This document shows, one piece after another, positions 44,380-53,136 of a DNA stretch of 64,000 bases. Location: contig JAAZNU010000021.1 in NCBI GenBank assembly GCA_012798135.1, positions 124,001-188,000 of the forward strand, in the 5' to 3' direction. The position numbers and the translations under genes are program-made. The stretch's first letter is position 1; each line of letters begins with the position of its first letter. The stretch is from Veillonellaceae bacterium. Lineage in GTDB: Bacteria > Bacillota_C > Negativicutes > UBA1444. The notes beneath the pieces are model-generated. The model saw only the letters and a list, made by a program, of their open reading frames with translations. It searched no databases and was not told where the DNA came from.

Positions 44380-44721
44380 ATGACCTTACGGGAAATGGCG
44401 GCGGCCCTGGAACTCACGATTGTGTCGGATACGGCGGCTTTGGATCAGCCGCTCGCCGGCGGTTATGTCTCGGACCTGCTCAGTCATGTCATGGGCCAGG
44501 CCAAGGCCGGCCAGGTCTGGGTCACGATGCAGGGGCACCAGAACATTGTGGCGGTGGCTTCCCTGGTGGGACTCGGCGCAGTGATCGTGACCAGCGGCGT
44601 CGAGCCGGAAGAGCAGACCGTCAATAAGGCCATCGAACAGGAAGTGGCCCTGTGCATGACGAAACTACCGACCTATGAAGTGGCTGGTCGCCTGTATCAG
44701 TTGGATACGGCGGGAAAATGA
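44380..44721 (+). CDS. DRTGG-domain protein, second in the hydrogenase operon
   Basis: 113 aa from ATG at 44380, 8-9 bases after GAGGGTGAG. It is a compact alpha/beta domain (ALDQPLAGGYVSDLLSHVMGQAKAGQVWVTMQGHQNIVAVASLVGLGAVIVTSGVEPEE) of the DRTGG type, distantly like the first gene of this operon. The molecular function is unknown. It overlaps the following PHP gene by four bases (ATGA). Confidence 0.72.
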   Translation: MTLREMAAALELTIVSDTAALDQPLAGGYVSDLLSHVMGQAKAGQVWVTMQGHQNIVAVASLVGLGAVIVTSGVEPEEQTVNKAIEQEVALCMTKLPTYEVAGRLYQLDTAGK

Positions 44722-45467
44722 TGCGGTGGTTCCGGGCGGACCTGCATGTACACACGGTGTTGTCACCGTGTGCGGCGGTGGAAATGACTCCCCGGAACAT
44801 CATCCGGCATGCTCAAGAGGCCGGGATCGACATTGTGGCGATCACCGACCATAACGCCGGCGACAATGTTGCCGCTGCCTTGCGGGCGGCCGACGGCACG
44901 GCGGTCGCCGTGCTGCCGGGCATGGAACTGCAGACCCGTGAGGAAGTGCATCTACTGGCGCTGTTCGGCAAGATGCGGGATTTTGTGAAGTGGTGCGGAT
45001 TTGTGGCGCCGCACCGCAGCCCGTTACGCAATGATGAAGCCCGTTTCGGCGCGCAGTTTGTCGTGGACGAGACGGATGAGTTGATCAGGATTGAAGAGGC
45101 TATGCTGCTGGCCTCGACGGATTTGAGCCTGGAAGAGGCGGTGGTGCAGGTCAACGAATTGGGTGGCCTGGCGGTCGCGGCCCATGTGGACCGGCCGATG
45201 TTCAGCTGCCTGACGCAGCTCGGCTTCATTCCACCGGAACTCGGACTGGCAGCCGTGGAGGTGTCGCGCAACACGCGACTCGCTTCGGCCCGGGAAAAAT
45301 ATCCCGGCATCGGCGGCCTGCCGATCATCACTGCTTCGGATGCCCACACCATCGACGATTTTATTTCCGGCCCCAAAACGATGTTCCTTGCGGAAGCGCC
45401 GACTCTCGCCGAACTGCGGCAAGCTCTGGCCGGCAAGGCGGGCAGGCGTTTCAGCAATCCAGCATAA
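44718..45467 (+). CDS. PHP-domain metal-dependent phosphoesterase-like protein
   Basis: 249 aa. The PHP metal ligands are visible: DLHVHTVLSPCA, ITDHNAGDN, GMELQTREEVHLLALF, AAHVDRP and ASDAHTIDDF. PHP proteins hydrolyse phosphate esters with two or three metal ions. This one belongs to the set found inside hydrogenase operons, where a nucleotide or cofactor-related role has been suggested without proof. It overlaps the preceding gene by 4 bases and lies 29 bases before the NuoE-like gene. Confidence 0.85.
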   Translation: MMRWFRADLHVHTVLSPCAAVEMTPRNIIRHAQEAGIDIVAITDHNAGDNVAAALRAADGTAVAVLPGMELQTREEVHLLALFGKMRDFVKWCGFVAPHRSPLRNDEARFGAQFVVDETDELIRIEEAMLLASTDLSLEEAVVQVNELGGLAVAAHVDRPMFSCLTQLGFIPPELGLAAVEVSRNTRLASAREKYPGIGGLPIITASDAHTIDDFISGPKTMFLAEAPTLAELRQALAGKAGRRFSNPA

Positions 45468-45496
45468 TTGGAACATAGAACCAAGGAGGATGAAGA

Positions 45497-45994
45497 ATGG
45501 AAACCAAAGAAACCCAAGGCTGCTGCTGTGGAGGCGGCAAAGACCGGTTCGCCAAGGTCGATGCGATACTGGAACGCTTTGCGGGCGTGAAAGGCGCATT
45601 GATCCCGGTTCTCCAGGAAGCGCAACATGCGTATGGCTTCCTGCCCAAGGACATCATCGGGCGGATCGCGGAAACCCTCAAAATTCCGGTCAGCCAAGTT
45701 TACGGGGTGGTGACGTTTTATGCGCAGTTTCACCTGAATCCCCGGGGCCGGAATATCATCCGGGTATGCCAGGGAACGGCCTGTCACGTCCGGGGCGCCA
45801 AAAACGTCCTCAAAGCGCTGGAAGATGAACTGCACATCACGCCGGGACAGACGACCGCCGACGAACGCTTCACCCTGGAAACAGTGGCCTGTCTGGGCGC
45901 CTGCGGTCTGGCGCCGGTCATGATGGTCAACGACGACACCCACGGCCGGTTGACCCCCGAAACGGTCTGCAAGATTTTGGACCGGTACCAGTGA
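45497..45994 (+). CDS. hydC: NuoE-like [2Fe-2S] subunit of the NAD-dependent [FeFe] hydrogenase
   Basis: 165 aa thioredoxin-fold subunit with the four cluster ligands in VCQGTACHVRGA and ACLGACGLAPVMMV. The N terminus has a Cys/Gly run (CCCGGGK). It precedes NuoF-like and hydrogenase genes, so it is the small subunit of a trimeric, probably electron-bifurcating hydrogenase that couples NADH and reduced ferredoxin to hydrogen. The start ATG follows AAGGAGGATG. Confidence 0.92.
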   Translation: METKETQGCCCGGGKDRFAKVDAILERFAGVKGALIPVLQEAQHAYGFLPKDIIGRIAETLKIPVSQVYGVVTFYAQFHLNPRGRNIIRVCQGTACHVRGAKNVLKALEDELHITPGQTTADERFTLETVACLGACGLAPVMMVNDDTHGRLTPETVCKILDRYQ

Positions 45995-46006
45995 TTTTGC
46001 GATAAC

Positions 46007-46561
46007 ATGCACGAACTCTCGTTGCACGTTCTGGATCTCGTCGAGAATTCCACCGGCGCCGGCGCCGACCAAGTGACGGTCACGGTGGAGGAAGACGCCG
46101 GCCACGACGAATTGCGCATCCGTATCGAAGACAACGGGCGAGGCATGGATGACGAAATGGTCGCCAAGGTTACGGATCCGTTCGTGACGACCCGTACCAC
46201 CCGCAAGGTGGGGCTCGGCCTTCCGCTCATGGACATGACGACCCGGTTGTGCGACGGCCACCTGCGGATCGCCTCGACCGTCGGCGTCGGGACCACGGTG
46301 GACGCCGCCTGGCGCCTGGACCATCTCGACCGGCCGCCGCTTGGCAACATGGCAGCCACCTTGAAGACCATCCTGGTCATGAATCCCCAATTGCATTTCC
46401 AATATCGCCATACGGTCGGCGAACGATCTTTTTTGTTGGATTCCGAAGAAATCCGCCTGGCGTTGGGGGACCTGCCGCTGACGCAGCCGGAGGTTCTGGA
46501 GTGGCTTGATGGATATTTGGAGGAAAACTTGAGTATGTTATACGGAGGGAAGCAAGCATGA
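46007..46561 (+). CDS. Histidine-kinase-like ATPase domain protein in the hydrogenase operon
   Basis: 184 aa GHKL ATPase: N-box LHVLDLVENSTGAGA, G1 IEDNGRGMDD, F-box DPFVTTRTTRKVGLGLPLM and G2 STVGVGTTV. It has no dimerisation or sensor domain, so it is not a complete histidine kinase. It is placed between the NuoE-like and [2Fe-2S] ferredoxin-like subunits, as in many Firmicute bifurcating-hydrogenase operons; the role is unknown. It overlaps the next gene by 4 bases. Confidence 0.85.
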   Translation: MHELSLHVLDLVENSTGAGADQVTVTVEEDAGHDELRIRIEDNGRGMDDEMVAKVTDPFVTTRTTRKVGLGLPLMDMTTRLCDGHLRIASTVGVGTTVDAAWRLDHLDRPPLGNMAATLKTILVMNPQLHFQYRHTVGERSFLLDSEEIRLALGDLPLTQPEVLEWLDGYLEENLSMLYGGKQA

Positions 46562-46923
46562 AAACGGTGGAAGACCTCAAACGGTTGCGCGAACAGTTAC
46601 AGACCGACAACCGGATTCGCCACTCGGCGGGAACGCAGATCATTGTCGGTATGGGGACCTGCGGAATTGCGGCCGGCGCCCGCGAAGTGCTGGCGGCGAT
46701 TCTGGACGAGATCGCCAAACGGAACATTCAGGATGTCAATGTGACTCAGACCGGCTGTATCGGCATGTGCGAACAGGAAGTGCTGGTCGATGTCGTAAAG
46801 ACCGGTCAGCCGCGCATCAGCTACGGCAAGGTGACGCCTGATTTTATTCCGACTTTGATCGCTGAGCATGTCGTCAATGGCCGGATTGTGGAAGACCGTG
46901 TCATCGGCAAGATTACGAAGTAG
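46558..46923 (+). CDS. Thioredoxin-like [2Fe-2S] ferredoxin of the hydrogenase operon
   Basis: 121 aa. It carries a [2Fe-2S] thioredoxin-fold pattern with Cys in MGTCGIAAGAREVL and in TQTGCIGMCEQEVLVDV. It resembles the N-terminal domain of the NuoF-like subunit encoded next, as if that domain had been duplicated as a free protein. It probably shuttles electrons to or within the hydrogenase. Its ATG overlaps the stop of the preceding gene. Confidence 0.87.
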   Translation: MKTVEDLKRLREQLQTDNRIRHSAGTQIIVGMGTCGIAAGAREVLAAILDEIAKRNIQDVNVTQTGCIGMCEQEVLVDVVKTGQPRISYGKVTPDFIPTLIAEHVVNGRIVEDRVIGKITK

Positions 46924-46956
46924 TCGAATACAGACTGCGGGAGGGAATTGAGGAAC

Positions 46957-48747
46957 ATGAAACATATCAGATCACATGTGCTCGTCTGCGGCGGCACGGG
47001 GTGCGCTTCGTCCGGTTCCAAAAAAGTGATGGAATTGCTGAAACAGGAACTGGAGCAGAAAGGCCTCACATCTGAGGTCAAGGTTGTGGAGACCGGTTGT
47101 CACGGCTTCTGTGAAATGGGACCGATCATGATCATCTATCCGGAAGGCACCTTCTATTGCCGGGTGCAGCCGGAAGATGTGCCGGAAATCGTCGATGTTC
47201 ACCTTTACAAAGGTCGGATCGTCAACCGCCTGTTGTATCGCGAACCGATCTCCCATGAAATGATTCCAAATTTTGAGCACATGCAATTTTATAAGAAGCA
47301 GAAACGCCGGATTTTGACCAACTGCGGCCATATCAATCCGGAAATCATCGAAGAGTACATCGCCGTCGGCGGTTATGCCGCCCTTGGCAAGGCGCTTACC
47401 GAAATGAAACCGGAAGAAGTCATCGCCGAGATGAAAAAATCCGGTCTGCGAGGACGCGGCGGCGCCGGCTTCCCGACCGGTATGAAATGGGAATTTGCCC
47501 GGAACGCTCCCGGTACCCAGAAATATGTCGTCTGCAACGCCGACGAAGGCGACCCCGGCGCATTCATGGACCGCAGCGTGCTGGAAGGCGATCCCCACCG
47601 GGTGCTGGAAGGCATGGCCATCTGCGGATACGCCATGGGCGCCAGTGAAGGCTACATCTACTGCCGCGCCGAGTATCCGCTGGCAATCAAACGACTGCAC
47701 ATCGCCATCAAACAGGCGATGGACCTGGGCCTGTTGGGCGACGATATTTTCGGTTCCGGTTTCGGTTTCCACATCAAGGTGAAGGAAGGCGCCGGCGCTT
47801 TCGTGTGTGGTGAGGAAACCGCCCTGCTGGCCTCTATCGAGGGCCGTCGTGGCACGCCGCGTCCCCGGCCGCCGTTCCCGGCGATATCCGGTCTGTGGGG
47901 CAAGCCGACCAATATCAATAACGTCGAAACCTTCGCCAATGTTCCCAACATCATCAACGACGGCGCCGAAGCCTACGCTTCGGTCGGTACGGCGAAGAGC
48001 AAAGGGACGAAGGTTTTTGCCCTGACCGGCAAGATCAACAACACCGGTCTGGCGGAAGTGCCGATGGGCATCACGATGCGCGAGATCATCTACGAGATCG
48101 GCGGCGGCATCCCTAACGGCAAGAAGTTCAAGGCGGTTCAGATCGGTGGTCCGTCCGGCGGCTGTCTGCCGGAAGATATGCTTGATCTGCAAATCGACTA
48201 TGAATCGCTGACCGCGGCCGGCGCCATGATGGGTTCCGGCGGTCTGGTGGTCATGGATGAAACCACCTGTATGGTCGACGTGGCTAAGTTTTTCCTGAAC
48301 TTCACGCAGAAGGAGTCCTGTGGCAAGTGTACGCCCTGCCGCGAAGGCACCATGCGCATGTTGGAAATTTTGACCCGGATTACCGACGGCAAAGGCCGCG
48401 AAGGCGACATCGAGCTGCTGGAAGCCCTGGCAAAAAACATTAAGGCTACTGCGCTGTGCGGCCTGGGCCAGACCGCGCCAAATCCGGTGCTCAGCACGCT
48501 CCGCTATTTCCGGCATGAATACGAGGCCCACATTCGCGACAAAAAGTGTCCGGCCGGCGCCTGCAGCAAGCTGGCCGGCTATCGGATCACCGAACTTTGC
48601 AAGGGCTGCGGTTTGTGCAAGAAGTCCTGCCCGGTGGAGGCCATCAGTGGCGATATCAAGGGCCAACACGTCATTGATCAGGAAAAATGCATCAAGTGCG
48701 GCGCCTGTATGGCAAAATGTCCGTTCAAAGCGATTATTAAGGGCTAA
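46957..48747 (+). CDS. hydB: NuoF-like flavoprotein subunit of the NAD-dependent [FeFe] hydrogenase
   Basis: 596 aa from ATG at 46957. Domains in order: a [2Fe-2S] thioredoxin-like domain (CGGTGCASSGS, ETGCHGFCEMGP), NuoF core with NADH and FMN sites (GLRGRGGAGFPTGMKWEF, CNADEGDPGAFMDR), SLBB domain, a [4Fe-4S] site (SCGKCTPCREGTMRM), and C-terminal 2x[4Fe-4S] ferredoxin domain (CKGCGLCKKSCP, CIKCGACMAKCP). It oxidises or reduces NAD(H), and is the proposed bifurcation site in trimeric hydrogenases. It lies 25 bases upstream of hydA. Confidence 0.95.
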   Translation: MKHIRSHVLVCGGTGCASSGSKKVMELLKQELEQKGLTSEVKVVETGCHGFCEMGPIMIIYPEGTFYCRVQPEDVPEIVDVHLYKGRIVNRLLYREPISHEMIPNFEHMQFYKKQKRRILTNCGHINPEIIEEYIAVGGYAALGKALTEMKPEEVIAEMKKSGLRGRGGAGFPTGMKWEFARNAPGTQKYVVCNADEGDPGAFMDRSVLEGDPHRVLEGMAICGYAMGASEGYIYCRAEYPLAIKRLHIAIKQAMDLGLLGDDIFGSGFGFHIKVKEGAGAFVCGEETALLASIEGRRGTPRPRPPFPAISGLWGKPTNINNVETFANVPNIINDGAEAYASVGTAKSKGTKVFALTGKINNTGLAEVPMGITMREIIYEIGGGIPNGKKFKAVQIGGPSGGCLPEDMLDLQIDYESLTAAGAMMGSGGLVVMDETTCMVDVAKFFLNFTQKESCGKCTPCREGTMRMLEILTRITDGKGREGDIELLEALAKNIKATALCGLGQTAPNPVLSTLRYFRHEYEAHIRDKKCPAGACSKLAGYRITELCKGCGLCKKSCPVEAISGDIKGQHVIDQEKCIKCGACMAKCPFKAIIKG

Positions 48748-48772
48748 GGCATCGAAAGGAGAGCATGATACC

Positions 48773-50497
48773 GTGGATATGGTTAATGTAACAATCGACG
48801 GGCGCAAACTGCAGGTGCCGAAGAGCGCCACAGTGCTGACTGCCGCCCAGGCGGCCGGAATCAGCGTGCCCAGTCTTTGCTATCACCCCGAACTCCGGCC
48901 GGAAGGAGCCTGCCGCGTCTGCGTGGTGGAGGTGGAGGGTGCCAGAACGTTGGTTGCATCCTGCGTTTATCCGGTCAATGAGGGTATGGTCGTCCATACC
49001 AATAGCGCGGCGGTGCGCGAGGCCCGCAAGACAGTTGTGGAACTGCTGCTGGCGAACCATCCGCAAGACTGCCTGTCCTGCCAACGCAACACAAATTGTG
49101 AATTGCAGACCATCGCGGCGGATCTGGGGATTCGTAAAGTCCGCTTCGACGGCGTGAAGAAAAATCTGCCGCTGGACGCCAACAATCCGTCTTTGGTTCG
49201 CGACCCGAACAAGTGCATTTTGTGCGGCCGTTGCATCAAGGCCTGCAGCGACCGGCAGGGAGTCAACGTCTATAGCTTCGCCAAACGCGGTTTTGACACC
49301 GTGGTGGCGCCGGCATTCGAAGTTGGTTTGGAGCAGGCCCCCTGCACCTATTGCGGGCAGTGCGCCAGCGTCTGCCCGACGGCGGCCATTGTGGAGAAGG
49401 ACGATACCCAGGCGGTCTGGGCCGCCATCAGCGATACCACGAGGCATGTTATCGTGCAGACCGCGCCGGCTACGCGGGTGGCGCTCGGCGAAGCTCTCGG
49501 TATGAACAGCGGTTCGATCGTAACCGGCAAAATGGTCGCCTCTTTGCGGCGAATCGGTTTCAACAAGGTATTTGATACCGATTTCACGGCCGACCTGACC
49601 ATCATGGAAGAGGGGCACGAGCTTCTGCACCGTTTGCAGAACAAGGGCGTGTTGCCGATGGTCACCTCTTGCAGCCCTGGCTGGGTCAACTTTATTGAAC
49701 TGATGTATCCTGACCTGCTGCCGCACCTGTCGACGGCGAAGTCGCCGCAGCAGATGTTCGGCGCACTGGCGAAGACCTATTACGCAGAAAAGACCGGCAT
49801 CGACGTGAAGAACATCGTGTCGGTGTCGATCATGCCCTGTACGGCGAAAAAAGCCGAGGCGGTCCGGCCGGAATTTACGACAAACGGTGTGCAGGATGTC
49901 GATTACGTCTTGACGACCCGCGAACTGGGGCGTATGATCAAGGAAGCCGGCATTGATTTTGCCGCATTGCCGGCCGAGCAGTACGATGCGCCGTTTGGAA
50001 TTTCCACCGGCGCCGGTGTGATTTTCGGTTCTTCCGGCGGCGTCATGGAAGCCGCCCTGCGGACCGTGGCGGAAGTCGTTACCGGCAAACCGCTGGAATC
50101 CATCGATTTCAAGGAGGTGCGGGGTCTGGCAGGAATCAAGGAAGCCGCGGTACAGATCGGCGACCTGACGGTCAAGATTGCGGTGGCGAACACGTTGTCG
50201 AACGCCAGGATCATGATGGACAAGATTCGCGCCGGCGAAGCCGATTACCAGTTCATCGAAATCATGGCCTGTCCCGGCGGCTGCATCGGCGGCGGCGGAC
50301 AACCGGTGCCGGTATGCGAAGAAACCCGCCTGAACCGGATTGCGGCGATTTATGAATGCGACCAGGATTCGCAGCTTCGTAAGTCCCACGAAAACCCGGC
50401 CATCAAGGAACTCTATGAGACTTGGCTGGGCCAGCCACTGGGGGAAAAATCGCATCACCTGCTTCATACTCATTACAAGGCGCAGGTCCGGTGCTAA
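48773..50497 (+). CDS. hydA: Catalytic [FeFe]-hydrogenase subunit
   Basis: 574 aa from GTG at 48773 after AAGGAGAG; ATG at 48779 is an alternative. An N-terminal [2Fe-2S] domain (CYHPELRPEGACRVCVVEV) is followed by a His-Cys3 site (HPQDCLSCQRNTNC) and two [4Fe-4S] motifs (CILCGRCIKAC, CTYCGQCASVCP). All three H-cluster loops are canonical: TSCSPGWV, MPCTAKKAEA and EIMACPGGCIGGGGQP. The C-terminal small-subunit-like tail reads HENPAIKELYETWLGQPLGEKSHHLLHTHY. It makes or consumes H2. Its stop overlaps the rex start. Confidence 0.96.
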   Translation: MDMVNVTIDGRKLQVPKSATVLTAAQAAGISVPSLCYHPELRPEGACRVCVVEVEGARTLVASCVYPVNEGMVVHTNSAAVREARKTVVELLLANHPQDCLSCQRNTNCELQTIAADLGIRKVRFDGVKKNLPLDANNPSLVRDPNKCILCGRCIKACSDRQGVNVYSFAKRGFDTVVAPAFEVGLEQAPCTYCGQCASVCPTAAIVEKDDTQAVWAAISDTTRHVIVQTAPATRVALGEALGMNSGSIVTGKMVASLRRIGFNKVFDTDFTADLTIMEEGHELLHRLQNKGVLPMVTSCSPGWVNFIELMYPDLLPHLSTAKSPQQMFGALAKTYYAEKTGIDVKNIVSVSIMPCTAKKAEAVRPEFTTNGVQDVDYVLTTRELGRMIKEAGIDFAALPAEQYDAPFGISTGAGVIFGSSGGVMEAALRTVAEVVTGKPLESIDFKEVRGLAGIKEAAVQIGDLTVKIAVANTLSNARIMMDKIRAGEADYQFIEIMACPGGCIGGGGQPVPVCEETRLNRIAAIYECDQDSQLRKSHENPAIKELYETWLGQPLGEKSHHLLHTHYKAQVRC

Positions 50498-51129
50498 ATC
50501 CCAAGTATGGCAATATCTCACGGGCGACGGTGGATCGCCTGCCGCTATATTTCCGAACCCTCCGGCTGATCAAGTCGGAGGGCTCGGATATTGTGTCGTC
50601 CGAAGAACTCGGCCGGCGAATCGGCGTGACACCGGAACAGATCCGTAAAGATCTGGCGGGGTTCGGCGCTTTCGGCAAAAAAGGCGTCGGCTATCATGTG
50701 GCGGAACTGCTGAGCAATATCGGCGTCATTTTGGGGATCGACCGCCGTTGGAATATCTGTATCGTCGGCATCGGCCATCTGGGCTGGGCTTTGGCCAATT
50801 ACCGCAACTTCGCATCGATGGGCTTTCACTTGTCGGCTTTGTTCGATCAAAATCCGGCGTTGGTCGGCCAAGTTATCAACGGCGTGGAGGTGATGACCGT
50901 CGCGGACATGGAAATCACCATCGCCGACCGGAACATTCAGATCGGCGTCATTACCGTGCCGGCGTCGGAAGCACAGAACGTGGCGGACCGCATGGTCGCC
51001 GCCGGCGTCCACGGAATTTGGAATTTTGCCCCGGTGCGGATCCGGGTCCCAGAAACGGTCCAACTGGTGAGCGAAGACCTGTCGGTAGGGCTGACTACAC
51101 TTTCCTTTCATTTGAGGCAGCGCCTTTAG
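50491..51129 (+). CDS. rex: Redox-sensing transcriptional repressor Rex
   Basis: 212 aa from GTG at 50491, inside the end of hydA. The winged helix (ISRATVDRLPLYFRTLRLI, IVSSEELGRRIGVTPEQIRKDLAGFGAFGKKGVGYHV) precedes a Rossmann NADH-binding domain (ICIVGIGHLGWALANY). Rex leaves DNA when NADH is high. A close match to its operator lies at 42094-42111, upstream of the operon that this gene ends, predicting feedback control of hydrogenase by redox state. Confidence 0.96.
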   Translation: MLNPKYGNISRATVDRLPLYFRTLRLIKSEGSDIVSSEELGRRIGVTPEQIRKDLAGFGAFGKKGVGYHVAELLSNIGVILGIDRRWNICIVGIGHLGWALANYRNFASMGFHLSALFDQNPALVGQVINGVEVMTVADMEITIADRNIQIGVITVPASEAQNVADRMVAAGVHGIWNFAPVRIRVPETVQLVSEDLSVGLTTLSFHLRQRL

Positions 51130-51171
51130 TAAAATAAAAAAGTGGCGGTGGCCCAATTTGTTCAAAATTTT

Positions 51172-51201
51172 TTGTTGAATTTTTTTGCGAAGCAGTATAC
51201 A
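51172..51201 (+). promoter_or_regulatory. Candidate promoter of a leader upstream of the propionate operon
   Basis: TTGTTG at 51172-51177 and TATACA at 51196-51201 (spacer 18), with the sequence continuing as ATAATG. It opens a 250-base non-coding stretch that ends in a terminator-like hairpin. Confidence 0.5.
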
Positions 51202-51204
51202 ATA

Positions 51205-51445
51205 ATGTTCGGAACAATAGCGATCAATTTGTTGGCAATGAGAAATTCCGGAAAAGTATCCTTTGTCTGAAAAGGGGAGAGCGATCGGATTAGCCATCGG
51301 GAATCGGACGGCTCGAACGGAACGTAATATTGTGTATGTATAGACGGTCAGGCGATGCAGCGGGACTGAAAATACACGGACAAACAAATGACGCTTACGG
51401 TTTTACGGGGAAGAAAATTCTGAACGCTAAAACGGAACTAAGCAC
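51205..51445 (+). other. Non-coding leader between rex and the propionate operon
   Basis: No reading frame with a ribosome site is found. The stretch lies between a candidate promoter and a clear terminator. It could be an attenuated leader, an unrecognised riboswitch or a small RNA. I do not see the conserved boxes of the cobalamin riboswitch. Confidence 0.35.
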
Positions 51446-51495
51446 GCTTGGTTTGTAGTACGAAGATTCGTATATACATGCCAAGCTTTTTTTTT
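51446..51495 (+). terminator. Terminator-like hairpin ahead of the CoA-transferase gene
   Basis: GCTTGG at 51446-51451 pairs with CCAAGC at 51481-51486, with a nested TACGAA-GA-TTCGTA, followed by nine T. It lies 110 bases upstream of the operon start, so transcripts begun further upstream should stop here. Confidence 0.75.
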
Positions 51496-51606
51496 GTACA
51501 ATTACGGGAAGTTTTTCACGATTTTTCACAATCTGGTTACAGAGGTTTCTCCGGGGCTTCGGCCCTTCAGAATACTTAAGCCATAAATACGAGGAGGAGA
51601 GAATGC

Positions 51607-53112
51607 ATGATTGAAATCAAGGACCGTGTCCGCAACAGTGCGTTGCAGGCGAAGATTACCACGGCCGAAGCAGCAGCAGCCCTGATCAAACCGGGCATGA
51701 ACATCGGCACTAGTGGTTTTACTCCCGCCGGCTATCCGAAAGCAGTGCCGCTGGCACTGGCGGAGCGGATGAAAGCGTCGCCTTTTAAAGTCAATCTTTG
51801 GACCGGCGCTTCCGTCGGCAAAGAATTGGATGGCGCTTGGGCCGAAGTCAAGGGGATTGCCCGCCGCCTTCCCTACCAGACTAATGATGCGATTCGCAAA
51901 CAGATCAATAGTGGTGAGATTGCTTATACCGACCTGCATCTGAGCCATACGGCGCAAATGTCCCGTTATGGTTATCTGGGCGGCGATGTCGACATCGCGA
52001 TCGTTGAAGTTTGTGCAATCACCGAAGACGGCAACCTCATTCCAACCACATCAATGGGCAACTCTGCGTCCTTTGTTCAGAGCGCAAAACAGGTCATCGT
52101 CGAAGTCAACGTGACCCAGCCGCTCGAACTCGAAGGAATGCATGACGTATATGTGCCGCTGGATCCACCGAACCGGCTGCCGGTGCCAATCGTCAAGGTT
52201 GATGACCGGATCGGTACTCCGTATATTTCCTGCGACCCGGCGAAGATCGTGGCGATCGTTCCCTGCGACATTCCCGACTTTGTGCGTCCGCTGGCGGCCA
52301 TCGATGATGACGCCAAAGCCATGAGCGCGCATTTGATCGATTTCTTCCAATATGAAATCAAAAACGGCCGTTTGCCCAAGAACCTGTTGCCGTTGCAATC
52401 CGGCGTGGGTTCCGTGGCCAACGCGGTGGTCTGCGGCCTCGTGGACTCGCCGTTCTCCAATCTGACCGTGTTTACGGAAGTCATCCAGGACGGCATGTTC
52501 GACCTGATCGACGCCGGCAAACTGGACTTCGCATCAGGCACGTCGCTGACCCCGTCGCCGGAAGGTCTCAAACGCTTTTACGATAATATCGCCGAGTATC
52601 GCAAGAAAATCATCCTGCGGCCGCAAGAAATCGCCAACAGCCCGGAAACGGCCCGGCGTCTCGGCATCATTGCCATGAATACCGCGATTGAATTCGACAT
52701 CTACGGCCATGTCAACTCGACCCATATCATGGGCAGCAAGATGATGAACGGCATCGGCGGTTCCGGCGACTTCGCCCGCAACGGCAAACTGACGTTCTTC
52801 TTCTCGACCTCCACGGCGAAGAAAGGCGATATCTCCTCGATCGTGCCGATGTGCTCGCATATCGACCACACCGAGCATGACGTGGACGTATTCATCACCG
52901 AACGCGGCGTTGCCGATATCCGCGGTCTGTCGCCGAAAGAGCGCGCCCAGGTCATCATCGACAAATGTTCGCATCCCGATTTCAAACCGATGCTGCAAGA
53001 CTACTTTGACCGCGCCAAGGCCGCGACCAAAAACGCTCACACTCCGCACATCATGGAAGAGGCTCTTTCGTGGCACGCTCGGTTCCTGCAAACCGGCACC
53101 ATGAAGAAATAG
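51607..53112 (+). CDS. scpC: Acetyl-CoA hydrolase/transferase family CoA transferase (propionyl-CoA:succinate type)
   Basis: 501 aa, ATG after GAGGAGAGAATGC. Family features are GTSGFTPAGYPKAVPLALAERM at the N terminus, GNSASFVQSAKQVIVEVN, PLQSGVGSVANAV, and the catalytic-type Glu291 in LTVFTEVIQDGMFDLIDAGK, with HIMGSKMMNGIGGSGDFARN in the C-terminal half. As the first gene of a methylmalonyl-CoA operon it most likely moves CoA from propionyl-CoA to succinate, closing the cycle without spending ATP. The symbol is by context; the family also uses acetate. Confidence 0.88.
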   Translation: MIEIKDRVRNSALQAKITTAEAAAALIKPGMNIGTSGFTPAGYPKAVPLALAERMKASPFKVNLWTGASVGKELDGAWAEVKGIARRLPYQTNDAIRKQINSGEIAYTDLHLSHTAQMSRYGYLGGDVDIAIVEVCAITEDGNLIPTTSMGNSASFVQSAKQVIVEVNVTQPLELEGMHDVYVPLDPPNRLPVPIVKVDDRIGTPYISCDPAKIVAIVPCDIPDFVRPLAAIDDDAKAMSAHLIDFFQYEIKNGRLPKNLLPLQSGVGSVANAVVCGLVDSPFSNLTVFTEVIQDGMFDLIDAGKLDFASGTSLTPSPEGLKRFYDNIAEYRKKIILRPQEIANSPETARRLGIIAMNTAIEFDIYGHVNSTHIMGSKMMNGIGGSGDFARNGKLTFFFSTSTAKKGDISSIVPMCSHIDHTEHDVDVFITERGVADIRGLSPKERAQVIIDKCSHPDFKPMLQDYFDRAKAATKNAHTPHIMEEALSWHARFLQTGTMKK

Positions 53113-53136
53113 ACAAAAAGAAAAGGAGGAACACAA

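Noticed and set aside
46972..48831. 619-codon minus-strand open frame opposite the NuoF-like gene.
   Set aside because: Antisense shadow of hydB; low-complexity His/Arg/Gln-rich translation and no start signal.
51205..51445. Cobalamin riboswitch ahead of the B12-dependent mutase operon.
   Set aside because: The expected conserved B12-box and core helices could not be found by eye; only a generic leader with terminator is claimed.
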